Shown: positions 9,320 through 16,907 of the stretch, in pieces
Layout: each line of letters opens with the position of its first letter
Numbering within the stretch: position 1 is the stretch's first letter
Assembly: GCA_964533185.1 (NCBI GenBank)
Contig: CAZHLD010000006.1
Coordinates: 25,369 to 89,368, forward strand
DNA: 64,000 nucleotides
Source of the DNA: CAZHLD01 sp964533185
Lineage (GTDB): Bacteria; Acidobacteriota; Terriglobia; Acidiferrales; UBA7541
Direction of reading: 5' to 3'
Translations under genes and position numbers: made by a program
The notes under the pieces: generated by a model
Told to the model about the DNA's origin: nothing
The model's input: the letters and a program-made list of their open reading frames with translations, nothing else
Databases searched by the model: none

Positions 9320-9806
9320 TGTTCGCTTCGCCGCAATGGCGCTGCTTCTTGGTCTGGGGGCCTCGCTGATCTACGTGGTCGGCCCTGCCGCCCACGCCCA
9401 GCAAACCGACCGCGCCAAGCGTCTCGGCGGCAAACTCATGTGCATGTGCGGCTGCAATCAAATCCTCACGCAGTGCAATCACGTCGGCTGCTCCACCTCC
9501 ACCGCAATGCTCAAAAAAATGGACGTCCTAGTCACCCGTAACGAGCCCGACGACCTCACCCTGCAATCCTTCACGCAGGAGTACGGCACAGCCGTGCTGG
9601 CCGAGCCCCCCGCAAAAGGTTTCAACCTGGTCGCCTGGACCATCCCGGCCGTCTCTTTCGCCATCGGCCTCGCGCTTGTCCTGGTCGTGATTTCTCACTG
9701 GCGCCGCCGCGCCGCGCCCATTCCGGCCGGCCCCGGCGTCTCCGACGTGTCGCCCGACCTGCTCGCCCGAACCCGCGCGCAGGCCGACCGCGACACCGAT
9801 GAGTAG
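9306..9806 (+). CDS. ccmH: Cytochrome c biogenesis protein CcmH/CcmL-like with an unusual cysteine cluster
   Basis: CcmH is a membrane-anchored thiol protein that keeps apocytochrome cysteines reduced. The 166 residues comprise a signal segment (about 9-31), a periplasmic helical domain, a C-terminal membrane helix (about 105-128) and a short tail. The usual LRCxxCQ active site is replaced by a cluster C46-M-C48-G-C50-N with further C57 and C62, so there is no plain CxxC pair. The ATG at 9306 lies inside the end of ccmF. The stop TAG (9804-9806) is also the first part of the GTAGGACAGGC repeat. The family call rests on the fold pattern and the ccm context. Confidence 0.82.
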   Translation: MPPTSVRFAAMALLLGLGASLIYVVGPAAHAQQTDRAKRLGGKLMCMCGCNQILTQCNHVGCSTSTAMLKKMDVLVTRNEPDDLTLQSFTQEYGTAVLAEPPAKGFNLVAWTIPAVSFAIGLALVLVVISHWRRRAAPIPAGPGVSDVSPDLLARTRAQADRDTDE

Positions 9807-10118
9807 GACAGGCTTTAGCCTGTCCTCTCGGTCGCGCCGGCATCCTTGCCGGCGGTTTTGAATTTGTAGCCCCGGCCTCCAGCCAGCCCCTGGTGGCACA
9901 GGCACTCTTGCCTGTGCGTGGAGCGCCGGTGCTTAGGATGATGTCATCCTGAGGGCATCCGACAAGGACGCCCGAAGGATCTCAACGTAGTGGGTATCGC
10001 AGGTTGGCTGATTCTGCTGTATCGGCCTTTCATCGCTTGCGGAAGACGGACAACAGACAACGATTCACGATTTACGAATCACGAATAACGATTCACGAAT
10101 AACGAACAACACCACACC
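9803..10118. repeat. Repeat-filled spacer after ccmH
   Basis: The GGACAGGC-TTTA-GCCTGTCC hairpin lies at 9806-9825 and overlaps the ccmH stop codon. A GCGCCGGC...GCCGGCGG unit (about 9833-9855), a GTGGCACAGGCA...TGCCTGTG unit (about 9893-9918) and a GTCATCCTGAG element at 9943-9988 follow. A run of near-tandem 'ACGAATCACGAATAACG' words (about 10050-10110) lies just before the next ATG. No small gene is seen. Confidence 0.7.
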
Positions 10119-10493
10119 ATGCTCCTCCTAGCCACCCTCCAATCCCTCTCCGGCCTCGACGGCGCCATTCTCCTCGCCTGCGTCGCGCTCGCCGCCGCCA
10201 CGCTCATCTTCATTTTCTTCATCGACCCCGACCCCTCCGACTCCGCCCCGCACCGCTCCCAACTCGACCAGCTCCTCGAGCGCCGCGACACGCTCTACGA
10301 AAACCTCCGCGACCTCAAATTCGAGCACCGTGCCGGCAAGTATTCCGAATCCGACTTCGAGCAGATGAAACAGTCTCTCGAAACCGAAGCCGCTCTCGTG
10401 CTCACCGAAATCGAACGCGTCACCGGCGGCTCGCCTACTCCCGCCGTCCGTCAGGCCGCCGCCCGCCCCCGCTCCCCCGGTGTCTCCCGATGA
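10119..10493 (+). CDS. Small CcmI-like membrane protein with coiled coil
   Basis: The protein has 124 residues with one membrane helix (about 14-36). A charged helical segment of about 50 residues follows, containing LERRDTLYENLRDLKFEH and AGKYSESDFEQMKQSLE. This arrangement resembles the N-terminal part of CcmI, which helps apocytochrome delivery to the heme lyase, but the TPR part of CcmI is missing. Its position between ccmH and ccmA supports a role in cytochrome c maturation. The stop codon overlaps the ATG of the next gene (ATGA), so the two are probably co-translated. The next gene ends with a similar helical motif. Confidence 0.72.
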   Translation: MLLLATLQSLSGLDGAILLACVALAAATLIFIFFIDPDPSDSAPHRSQLDQLLERRDTLYENLRDLKFEHRAGKYSESDFEQMKQSLETEAALVLTEIERVTGGSPTPAVRQAAARPRSPGVSR

Positions 10494-11965
10494 CCCCCCT
10501 TCTTTCAACTTTCAGCTTTCGGCTTTCGACTCTTCTCCCTCGCCTTCTCCGCCTCCTTAGCGCGCATCGCCTTTTTGGGTTCCTCTCAACTCTCAACTCT
10601 CCACTCTCAACTGGCCTTTTCTTTCATCTGTGTTTATCCGTGTTCATCTGTGGTTCCATTTTTTCTGTTTCAGCCGCCACTCTCACCGGCACCGTCCGCA
10701 ACGGCACCACTGGCCAGCCGGCCTCCGGCGTTGACGTCGTCCTGATCGCCCTTCAGGGCGGCATGGAAACCGTCGCCAGCACTAAAACCGACTCCGCCGG
10801 CCGTTTCACGCTCGACAACCCCGGCATCGGCACCCAGCCCATGCTGGTCCGCGCTCTCTATCGCGGCGTGAATTTCCACGCCAGTCTTCCTCCCGGCCGC
10901 ACCACCGCCGACATCGAAGTCTTCGACCCCACTCGCGACCCTCGCGTCCTTCAAATCACCACGCGCCTGGTTGTCTTCCAGCCCAACGGCGCAACTCTTC
11001 TGGTCGGCGAGGAGTTCACCATCAATAACGCCGCGAAGCCCCCTGCCGCTTTCTTCAAGCCCGACGGCACTTTTGACTTCGAACTCCCCGCCGGCGCCGC
11101 CCTCGGACAAGTCTCCGCGTGGGGTCCCTCGGGCATGCCCACCGTGCAAGGCACCATTGACCGCGGCCCGCAGCGCTACGCGATCACTTTCCCCTTCCGC
11201 CCCGGCGAAAGCGGCGTCCGCGTCTCTTATCAGGTTCCTTACCCCGGCAACTCCGCCCGCCTCCGCCTGCCATCCGGCGCCGCCGCCGCCCGCGTCGTTC
11301 TCATCGCTCCTCCCACCGTACAGGTCATCGGCACGGGCTTCGCTCCCGCCGGCACGCAAGAAGGCTGGAGCGTTTACGCGCGCGACGCCGTCGCCGCCGG
11401 CACTGCTCTCGACGTCTCCGTCTCCGGCACCGCCCCTCCTCCCGCCGCCGAGCCCGGTGCGGGGCAGGGAAGCGCCTCCAGCCGGAATCTTCCCGCCACC
11501 GAAGTCATGCCCAGCCGCCTCGGCAATCTCCAGTGGATTCTCGTCGTCGGCTTTGCCGCGCTCTTCCTGATCGGCGTCATCTTCCTCTGGCGCCGTCCCG
11601 CCCCGCTACCGGCCGGCACGGGGACGGCCGCTGTTTCACCAGAAGGCGTTGGCATCGCCGTTCCCGCCTCTCCCTCTCCGCGCTTCGAGCCTTCTCCTGC
11701 CGTGCCCGCCCCGCAAAAATCTGCTTCGGTACGCGCGGCTTCTCCCTCGCCCATGCAGCCTCCTTCACCCGCCAGAGCGGCTCCTCCCTCCACCTCCGCC
11801 GACATGTCTCAACTCGACCGCCAGGTCACCGGCAGCCTCGACGACCTCAAAGAAACTCTCTTCCGCCTCGAGCTTCGCCGCCAGGCCGGCACCATCTCCG
11901 ACGCCGACTACCAGCGCGAACGCGCCCGCGTCGAATCCCGCCTCCGCTCCCTCCTCCACGGCTGA
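10490..11965 (+). CDS. Secreted/membrane protein with CarboxypepD_reg-like domain, membrane helix and CcmI-like C-terminal coiled coil
   Basis: The frame encodes 491 residues from ATG 10490, but the first about 55 residues are read from repeat words and the real start may lie further in. A hydrophobic signal-like segment ends near SVSAAT. An N-terminal beta domain (TLTGTVRNGTTGQPASGVDV..., about 63-130) resembles a carboxypeptidase regulatory or Ig-like domain. A longer beta-rich region follows, then a membrane helix (about 345-367) and a Pro/Ala-rich linker. The final helical segment contains LDDLKETLFRLELRRQAG and ISDADYQRERARVESRL, which mirrors the preceding gene. It sits between ccmH and ccmA, so a part in cytochrome c maturation is inferred. 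Confidence 0.7.
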   Translation: MTPLLSTFSFRLSTLLPRLLRLLSAHRLFGFLSTLNSPLSTGLFFHLCLSVFICGSIFSVSAATLTGTVRNGTTGQPASGVDVVLIALQGGMETVASTKTDSAGRFTLDNPGIGTQPMLVRALYRGVNFHASLPPGRTTADIEVFDPTRDPRVLQITTRLVVFQPNGATLLVGEEFTINNAAKPPAAFFKPDGTFDFELPAGAALGQVSAWGPSGMPTVQGTIDRGPQRYAITFPFRPGESGVRVSYQVPYPGNSARLRLPSGAAAARVVLIAPPTVQVIGTGFAPAGTQEGWSVYARDAVAAGTALDVSVSGTAPPPAAEPGAGQGSASSRNLPATEVMPSRLGNLQWILVVGFAALFLIGVIFLWRRPAPLPAGTGTAAVSPEGVGIAVPASPSPRFEPSPAVPAPQKSASVRAASPSPMQPPSPARAAPPSTSADMSQLDRQVTGSLDDLKETLFRLELRRQAGTISDADYQRERARVESRLRSLLHG

Positions 11966-12061
11966 CCGCATGTCTCCTCTCTGCGTCCTCTCTTCTCTCT
12001 GCCGGCGCCTGCCCCAACCCTGTCGGGGTGATCTCTGTGTTAAAGTCCCTTTCTCTTGCCG

Positions 12062-12760
12062 ATGAACTCCGCCGCCGCACTCGCCCTCTCCTTCTCCTCT
12101 GTCGAAAAACGCTTTGGCGCTCTTTTGGCCCTCCGCCGCGTCTCTCTCTCCTTCTCCGCCGGCGAATTCGTCGCCCTCCTCGGCCCCAACGGCTCCGGCA
12201 AGACCACGCTTCTTCGCGTCGCCGCTCTTCTTGCCCGCCCCTCCTCGGGCACGGTCAGCTTCCCCGGAGCCCCCGCCGCCCCTCTCACTCTCAAGAGCCG
12301 TATCGGCCTCGTCGCCCACAGCACGCTTCTCTACGACGACCTCACCGCCGCCGAAAACCTCTCCTTCTTTGCCCGCCTCTATGGACTCGACGCCCTCCCC
12401 TCCCGCGTCGCCGCCGCTCTCGACTCCGCCGGCCTCGCCCCCCGCGCCGATAGTCTGGTCCGTACCTTTTCCCGCGGCATGCGCCAGCGACTCGCCATCG
12501 CCCGCGCCCTGCTGGCCGACCCGGGCCTCTTGCTCCTCGACGAGCCGTCCACCGGCCTCGACCGTCAGGGCCTCGACTGGCTTACCGCCACGCTCAGCCG
12601 CCTGTACGCCGCGGGCTGCACCATTTTGATGTCCACGCACGGGCGCACCGATGCTGTTGCCCTTGCCACTCGCGCCGTGTTATTGCAGTCTGGCTCTGTC
12701 GTCGAAGATTCCGGCCCTCGCGGCGACGTCGCTTCCGTCTTGTCCCGCGTCGGCCTGTAG
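12062..12760 (+). CDS. ccmA: Heme exporter ATP-binding protein CcmA
   Basis: CcmA is the ATPase of the CcmAB transporter that drives release of heme-loaded CcmE. The 232 residues have a Walker A motif GPNGSGKTT near 41-49, the ABC signature SRGMRQRL near 137 and Walker B LLLLDEPSTGLD near 156-167. A late H-loop His is present (STHGRTDA). ATG 12062 is chosen; a TTG two codons upstream is possible. ccmB follows after a 150-base spacer with a hairpin. The TAG stop belongs to a GTAG-headed CCGCTCCGG repeat. Confidence 0.93.
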   Translation: MNSAAALALSFSSVEKRFGALLALRRVSLSFSAGEFVALLGPNGSGKTTLLRVAALLARPSSGTVSFPGAPAAPLTLKSRIGLVAHSTLLYDDLTAAENLSFFARLYGLDALPSRVAAALDSAGLAPRADSLVRTFSRGMRQRLAIARALLADPGLLLLDEPSTGLDRQGLDWLTATLSRLYAAGCTILMSTHGRTDAVALATRAVLLQSGSVVEDSGPRGDVASVLSRVGL

Positions 12761-12761
12761 A

Positions 12762-12802
12762 CCGCTCCGGGAATAGCTGCGATACCGGAGCGGGGCTTCT
12801 TG
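12762..12802 (+). terminator. Hairpin after ccmA
   Basis: CCGCTCCGG (12762-12770) pairs with CCGGAGCGG (12785-12793), followed by GGCTTCTTG. The same stem with a shorter loop follows the PetD-like gene (18979-19007). There is no real T run, so it may attenuate or protect the 3' end rather than terminate, because ccmB lies just downstream. Confidence 0.4.
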
Positions 12803-12910
12803 AGTGTTTCGTGGAGTGTTGAAGGCTGTCATCCCGAGGGAGCGTTAGCGACCGAGGGATCTGCTTTTGCTTTTCCGACAACACACAACGGATTACGGAC
12901 GACGAATAAC
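12803..12910. repeat. Repeat words before ccmB
   Basis: A GTCATCCCGAGGGAGCG...GAGGGATCTGC copy (12828-12871) lies here. It is almost identical to the copy at 14535-14578. It is followed by a 'cggattacggacgacgaataacg' word that runs up to the GTG start of ccmB. Confidence 0.65.
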
Positions 12911-13597
12911 GTGCCCTCTCTCCTCACCGCCGCCTCCACCATCCTCGCCAAAGAACTCCGCACCGAGTTCCGCACCCGCGAACTCCTCACCACCACCGTC
13001 GTCTTCTCCCTGATGGTCGTCGTGCTTTTCAGCTTCACCTTCGATCCCACCGCTGCCGAATCCCGGCGCATCGGCGGCGGCCTTCTCTGGATCGCCTTTC
13101 TTTTTGCCGGCTCGCTGATGCTGCATCCCTCCTTCACCCGCGAGCAGTCCAACGAGACCCTCGCCGCCCTCCGCCTCGCTCCCATCGAGCCCTTCGCCAT
13201 TCTGCTCGGCAAACTCCTCGCCAACTTTCTGTTCCTCTTTCTCGCCGAGCTGCTCCTCCTCCCCGTCTTCGCCGTCCTTTATGACGTCCCGCTCCTCCCC
13301 CTCACCACGCGTCTCCTCCCCCTTCTTCTCGTCCTCGTTCTCGGCACACTCGGACTGGTCACCGCCGGCACTGTCTTCGCCGCCATTTCCGCCCACGCCC
13401 GGATGCGCGAGCTTCTCCTGCCGGTTCTGCTTCTCGTCGTCCTTACTCCGGTCCTCATCTCCGCCGCGCTTGCCACCACCTCGCTTCTGGCCGACCCGCC
13501 CGAGCTCCCTCGCACCGCCGTCGTTCTCCTCGTCGCATTCGACGTCATCTTTTTGACAGCCACCTGGCTTTTCGGCGAATATCTATTCGAGGAATAA
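12911..13597 (+). CDS. ccmB: Heme exporter membrane protein CcmB
   Basis: CcmB is the membrane subunit of the CcmAB ABC transporter. The 228 residues hold about six hydrophobic helices. The cytoplasmic start ILAKELRTEFRTRELL and the segment REQSNETLAALRLAPI are typical of the family. GTG 12911 is preferred because codons further upstream read through the GTCATCCCGAG repeat and would give a non-family N-terminus. The stop TAA directly abuts the ATG of ccmC. All codons are C-rich like the neighbours. Confidence 0.92.
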   Translation: MPSLLTAASTILAKELRTEFRTRELLTTTVVFSLMVVVLFSFTFDPTAAESRRIGGGLLWIAFLFAGSLMLHPSFTREQSNETLAALRLAPIEPFAILLGKLLANFLFLFLAELLLLPVFAVLYDVPLLPLTTRLLPLLLVLVLGTLGLVTAGTVFAAISAHARMRELLLPVLLLVVLTPVLISAALATTSLLADPPELPRTAVVLLVAFDVIFLTATWLFGEYLFEE

Positions 13598-14314
13598 ATG
13601 GCCCACGACACCCAGTCCCCGCATCGCTCGACCTTCGACCTTCTGGCCACTTCCACCGTTGCCGCTTTGTTTTTGGTCGCCGGCTACGCTGCGCTCTTCG
13701 TCGCCCCCACCGAGCGCAGCATGGGCGACATCCAGCGCATCTTCTACTTCCACGTCCCTAGCGCCTGGACGGCTTTCATCGCCTTCTTCATCGTCTTCAT
13801 CGCCAACATCGCCTATCTCACCCGCCGCCGCCAGCAGTGGGACTGGCTCGCCGTCTCCGCCGCCGAAGTCGGCCTGGCCTTCTGCACCGTCGTACTCGTC
13901 ACCGGCCCGCTGTGGGCCAAGCCGGTCTGGTTCATCTGGTGGACCTGGGACGCCCGCCTCACCTCCACGCTGGTCCTCTGGCTCCTCTACCTCACCTATC
14001 TTCTCCTCCGCACATTGGTGGACGATCCTGCCCGCCGCGCCATCGTCTCCGCCGTTTTCGGCATCTTTGCGTTTCTCGACGTGCCGCTCGTGTACATGTC
14101 CATCCGCTGGTGGCGCACGCAGCATCCCCAGCCGGTGATTGCCGGCGGCGAAGGCTCCGGCCTCGACCCGCTGATGTGGCGCGTCTTTCTGTTGTGCTGG
14201 GCTGCATTGCTGGGACTGATGGTGCTGCTCTTGCGCCAGCGTTATCGCCTCGAGCGCGCCCGCCACGAACTGGCCGAGCTCTCCCTCGCCGCCGACTCCC
14301 AGCGGCCTATCTAG
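13598..14314 (+). CDS. ccmC: Heme exporter protein CcmC
   Basis: CcmC loads heme onto CcmE through its periplasmic WWD domain. The 238 residues have about six membrane helices. The heme-handling motif (WFIWWTWDARLTSTL, about 110-124) and the conserved segments IFYFHVPSAW and FLDVPLVYMSIRWWR are visible. ATG 13598 follows the ccmB stop with no gap, so the two genes are translationally linked. The stop TAG is followed at once by the GGGGCCGGC...GCCGGCCC palindrome. Confidence 0.96.
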   Translation: MAHDTQSPHRSTFDLLATSTVAALFLVAGYAALFVAPTERSMGDIQRIFYFHVPSAWTAFIAFFIVFIANIAYLTRRRQQWDWLAVSAAEVGLAFCTVVLVTGPLWAKPVWFIWWTWDARLTSTLVLWLLYLTYLLLRTLVDDPARRAIVSAVFGIFAFLDVPLVYMSIRWWRTQHPQPVIAGGEGSGLDPLMWRVFLLCWAALLGLMVLLLRQRYRLERARHELAELSLAADSQRPI

Positions 14315-14650
14315 GGGCCGGCTCTAGCCGGCCCTCTGTAGCTCTGGAGCGCTGGCCTCTCGCCGGTGGTTTTGAATTTGTAGCGCCGGCATCTTGCCGG
14401 CCGGGGTGCGGGGCAGAGCCCCGCTTCCGCCCGCTCCGGCGTGGGATCGTAGGGGCACGCTACTGCGTGCCCGCTGTAGCCCGCGTCTTCAGACACGGGG
14501 CTTCTTGTTTGTGTTTGGTAGGCGCATTGAAGGCTGTCATCCCGAGGGAGCGTTAGCGACCGAGGGATCTGCTTTTTGCTCTTATGGACAGCGGATTACG
14601 GATAACTGACAACTGAAAACTAAAGCCTGACAACTCTCTCGGAGGCTCTC
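14312..14650. repeat. 336-base spacer of repeats between ccmC and ccmD
   Basis: From left to right it holds a GGCCGGC-TCTA-GCCGGCC palindrome next to the ccmC stop and a GCGCTGGCC unit. GTAGCGCCGGC...GCCGG (about 14382-14402), GTAGGGGCACGC...GCGTGCCC (about 14449-14473) and a GTAGCCCGCG...GGGGCTTCTTG unit (about 14477-14506) follow. A GTCATCCCGAGGGAGCG copy (14535-14578) and a 'cggattacggataactgacaactg' word complete it. The ccmD Shine-Dalgarno sequence GGAGG at 14641-14645 ends the spacer. Confidence 0.7.
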
Positions 14651-14785
14651 TTGAAAAATCTAAACTTCCTCATGGCCGCGTATCTTGCTGTATGGGCGAT
14701 CTTCTTCCTCTACCACTGGACCGTCGCGCGCCGTCTCTCGCGCCTCGTCTCCGACCTCGATCGCCTCAAGGCCACATTAAAATAG
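14651..14785 (+). CDS. ccmD: CcmD-like short membrane protein
   Basis: A 44-residue frame starts at TTG 14651, with GGAGG five bases upstream, and stops at TAG 14783-14785. One membrane helix (about 7-24, AAYLAVWAIFFLYHWTVARR) is followed by a basic amphipathic tail (RLSRLVSDLDRLKATLK). This is the plan of CcmD, the small subunit that stabilises the CcmABC-CcmE complex. The position right after ccmC is the classical one. The strong ribosome site on a non-ATG start supports it as a real gene. Confidence 0.82.
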   Translation: MKNLNFLMAAYLAVWAIFFLYHWTVARRLSRLVSDLDRLKATLK

Positions 14786-14880
14786 GCAGGACTGTGTCAT
14801 TCTGAGGGCCGACCTAGTCGGCCCGAAGAATCCCTCTGCGTCTGGCGGACGACGGATAACCGACAACGGTCAACGCTCTC
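14786..14880. repeat. ccmD-hemH spacer repeat
   Basis: A GTCATTCTGAGGGCCGACC/GGTCGGCCCGAAGAATCCCTC element (14796-14840) is followed by a 'gacgacggataaccgacaacgg' word up to the hemH ATG. Confidence 0.65.
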
Positions 14881-15888
14881 ATGCCCAAACGCATCGGCAT
14901 CGTCCTCTTCCAACTCGGCGGCCCTGACTCCCTCGACGCCGTCCGCCCTTTTCTTTACATCCTCTTCTGCGACCCGGACATCATCCCTCTCGGCCCTCTC
15001 GGCGGCGTCTTCCGCAAGCCGCTTGCTTGGTACATCGCCCGCCGCCGCGCGCAGTACGTCGCTCATCACTACGCCGAAATCGGCGGCGGCTCGCCCATCC
15101 GCACACTCACCGAGCGCCAGGCCCGCGCCCTCGAAGCCGCCCTCGCCCCGCACATCGAGCCCCGCATCGCCATCGCCATGCGCTACTGGCATCCGCTCAC
15201 CGACGAGGCCGCGCGCCTCATCCGCTCCGCGCAGCTTGACGCGCTCGTCCTTCTCCCTCTCTACCCGCAATACTCCATCGCCACAACGGGCAGCAGCCTC
15301 AAGGAGTGGTCCCGCTGTTACCAGCCCGCTCGCCCTCCGCTCCCTCTGCACGTCATCGAGCATTTCTACAATCATCCCGGCTACATCGACGCCGTCTGCG
15401 ACCGCATCGCTCTCAGCCTCACTCATTTCGACCGCCCTGCCGGCGTGCATCTTGTCTTCAGCGCCCACGGCCTCCCGTTGAGCCTCATCGAGCAGGGCGA
15501 TCCCTACCAGCGCCAGGTCGAAGCCACCACGCGCTTGGTCCTGGAGCGCGCCTCCGCCTGGGGCTTTGCCTCCAACCCACACACTCTCTGCTATCAAAGC
15601 AAGGTCGGCCGCCAGCAGTGGCTCGAGCCTTCGCTCACCGAGACGCTCGACCGCCTCGCCCGCGCTGGCACGCGACACATCCTCGTTGTCCCTATCGCCT
15701 TCGTCACCGAACACATCGAGACCCTGCACGAAATCAATATCGAGGCCCGCGAAGAGGTCACCCATCTCGGCGTCGAACAGTTTGAGATGACTCCCGCCCT
15801 GGGCGATTCGCCCCGCTTCATCGCCGTCCTCGCCGACCTCGTCCTCTCCTCCCTCGGCATCGAAGCCGCCCGCCCCGCCCCCACGTAG
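14881..15888 (+). CDS. hemH: Ferrochelatase
   Basis: HemH inserts Fe2+ into protoporphyrin IX, the last step of heme b synthesis. The 335 residues carry the conserved N-terminal LFQLGGPDSLDAVRPFL and YAEIGGGSPIR. The metal-site histidine is in VFSAHGLP (about 193-200). YQSKVGRQQWLEPS follows, and the second active-site motif VTEHIETLHEI is at about 276-286. It sits between the ccm genes and the cytochrome bc genes, so heme production is placed with its users. The TAG stop at 15886 is supplied by a GTAGCGCC repeat. Confidence 0.97.
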   Translation: MPKRIGIVLFQLGGPDSLDAVRPFLYILFCDPDIIPLGPLGGVFRKPLAWYIARRRAQYVAHHYAEIGGGSPIRTLTERQARALEAALAPHIEPRIAIAMRYWHPLTDEAARLIRSAQLDALVLLPLYPQYSIATTGSSLKEWSRCYQPARPPLPLHVIEHFYNHPGYIDAVCDRIALSLTHFDRPAGVHLVFSAHGLPLSLIEQGDPYQRQVEATTRLVLERASAWGFASNPHTLCYQSKVGRQQWLEPSLTETLDRLARAGTRHILVVPIAFVTEHIETLHEINIEAREEVTHLGVEQFEMTPALGDSPRFIAVLADLVLSSLGIEAARPAPT

Positions 15889-16060
15889 CGCCAGCTTCCA
15901 GCCGGCTTTGGAGTGCGGGAGCTCTTGTCCCGAGCGCAGCCGAGGGATGCTCCCGCCTTTTTTGCGCGGGGCTTGCCCTCGCAGAAATGTAGCGCTGGGC
16001 TTCAGCCCAGCATCTTGCCTATTGTGTTGCTACACTCTATTGCACTCACCCCAATTCGTC
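15886..16060. repeat. Repeats between hemH and the Rieske gene promoter
   Basis: GTAGCGCCAGC...GCCGGC (overlapping the hemH stop) runs into GAGTGCGGGAGCTCTTGTCC...GAGGGATGCTCCCGC (about 15911-15956). The same pair recurs at 25440-25512. A GTAGCGCTGGGC...GCCCAGC hairpin lies at about 15989-16012. Confidence 0.65.
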
Positions 16061-16089
16061 TTGACACTGCTTCGCCCCCAGCATATAAA
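16061..16089 (+). promoter_or_regulatory. Sigma70-type promoter upstream of the Rieske gene
   Basis: TTGACA at 16061-16066 and TATAAA at 16084-16089 are separated by exactly 17 bases, a near-consensus housekeeping promoter. It would start transcription near 16096, about 55 bases before the Rieske ATG. It gives the cytochrome bc genes their own start separate from the ccm genes. Confidence 0.7.
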
Positions 16090-16150
16090 TCTCTAGTTGG
16101 GCGTTGTTCCATAAACGAATGTGTCTTTCTCAGGGGTTACTCGCTCCGGT

Positions 16151-16747
16151 ATGCCCGATCAAAGCGAACCCAAGCCCTCGCAGGCTCCCGCCCCGTCGGC
16201 AGCTCCAGCAGCAGCGGGGCAAAAACCCTCGGCAAAATCCGCCGCTGATTCCGCTTCTCCCGATCCCAACGTCAAGATGCGTCGCCGCATCATCTGGGCC
16301 TGCATCTGGGGCTATCTGGGCGTCAATTTCCTGATGTTTCTCCGTTTTTTCTTCCCCCGCGCCCTCTTCGAGCCCAAAACGATTTTCTCCGTCGGCTTTC
16401 CCGCTGACTTCGCTCTGGGTGTCGAAACCAAGTTCCAAAAGGACTACCGCATCTGGGTTGTCCGCATTCCCGGCAGCTTGTTTGTCATCTACGCGCGCTG
16501 CACCCATCTGGGTTGCACGCCCGATTGGAAGCAGGCCGAGGACAAGTTCAAGTGTCCGTGTCACGGCAGCGGCTACGATAGCGAGGGCATCAACTACGAA
16601 GGCCCCGCCCCGCGCCCCATGGACCGCGCCCTTGTCATTATCGACCCGACCGGCCAGATTGTCGTGGATACCAATCGCCTCTTCGTCCGCGACCTCAAAG
16701 CCGGCCGCGACGAATTCGACAACGACGGCGCCTTCTTGCCCGTGTAG
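16151..16747 (+). CDS. petC: Rieske 2Fe-2S protein of a cytochrome bc/b6f-type complex
   Basis: It carries electrons from quinol to the cytochrome subunit. The protein has 198 residues. An Ala/Pro-rich N-terminus (about 1-45) is followed by one membrane helix (about 50-72) and a periplasmic Rieske domain. Cluster ligands are C117 and H119 (CTHLGC) and C135 and H138 (CPCHGSG), with the disulfide pair C122/C137. ATG 16151 is chosen, with AGGGG 14 bases upstream; the GTG at 16121 is an alternative. It heads a unit with two cytochrome b halves and an octaheme cytochrome c. A GGACAGGC hairpin (16753-16772) follows the stop. Confidence 0.93.
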   Translation: MPDQSEPKPSQAPAPSAAPAAAGQKPSAKSAADSASPDPNVKMRRRIIWACIWGYLGVNFLMFLRFFFPRALFEPKTIFSVGFPADFALGVETKFQKDYRIWVVRIPGSLFVIYARCTHLGCTPDWKQAEDKFKCPCHGSGYDSEGINYEGPAPRPMDRALVIIDPTGQIVVDTNRLFVRDLKAGRDEFDNDGAFLPV

Positions 16748-16907
16748 CCGTAGGACAGGCTTCAGCCTGTCCGTTCCGAAGTGGGGGTTTACAAGGCACG
16801 CCCTGGCGTGCCCGCTCTTTGGTACTTGCATCGCTGGGCTTTAGCCCGGCAGGTTTTTCCGAATTTTGAGTTTCGCGTTTCGAGTTTCTTCTTTTAGGGG
16901 TAACAGG
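16748..16907. repeat. Rieske-cytochrome b spacer repeats
   Basis: The GTAGGACAGGC-TTCA-GCCTGTCC hairpin (16750-16772) is followed by a GGCACGCC...GGCGTGCC unit, a GCTGGGC...GCCCGGC unit and a 'gagtttcgcgtttcgagtttc' word. AGGGG at 16896-16900 is the ribosome site of the next gene. Confidence 0.6.

Noticed and set aside
12800..12910. A longer CcmB starting in the upstream spacer
   Set aside because: The added 37 residues would be read from the GTCATCCCGAG repeat (GCHPEGALATEG) and do not fit the family. GTG 12911 gives the normal N-terminus.
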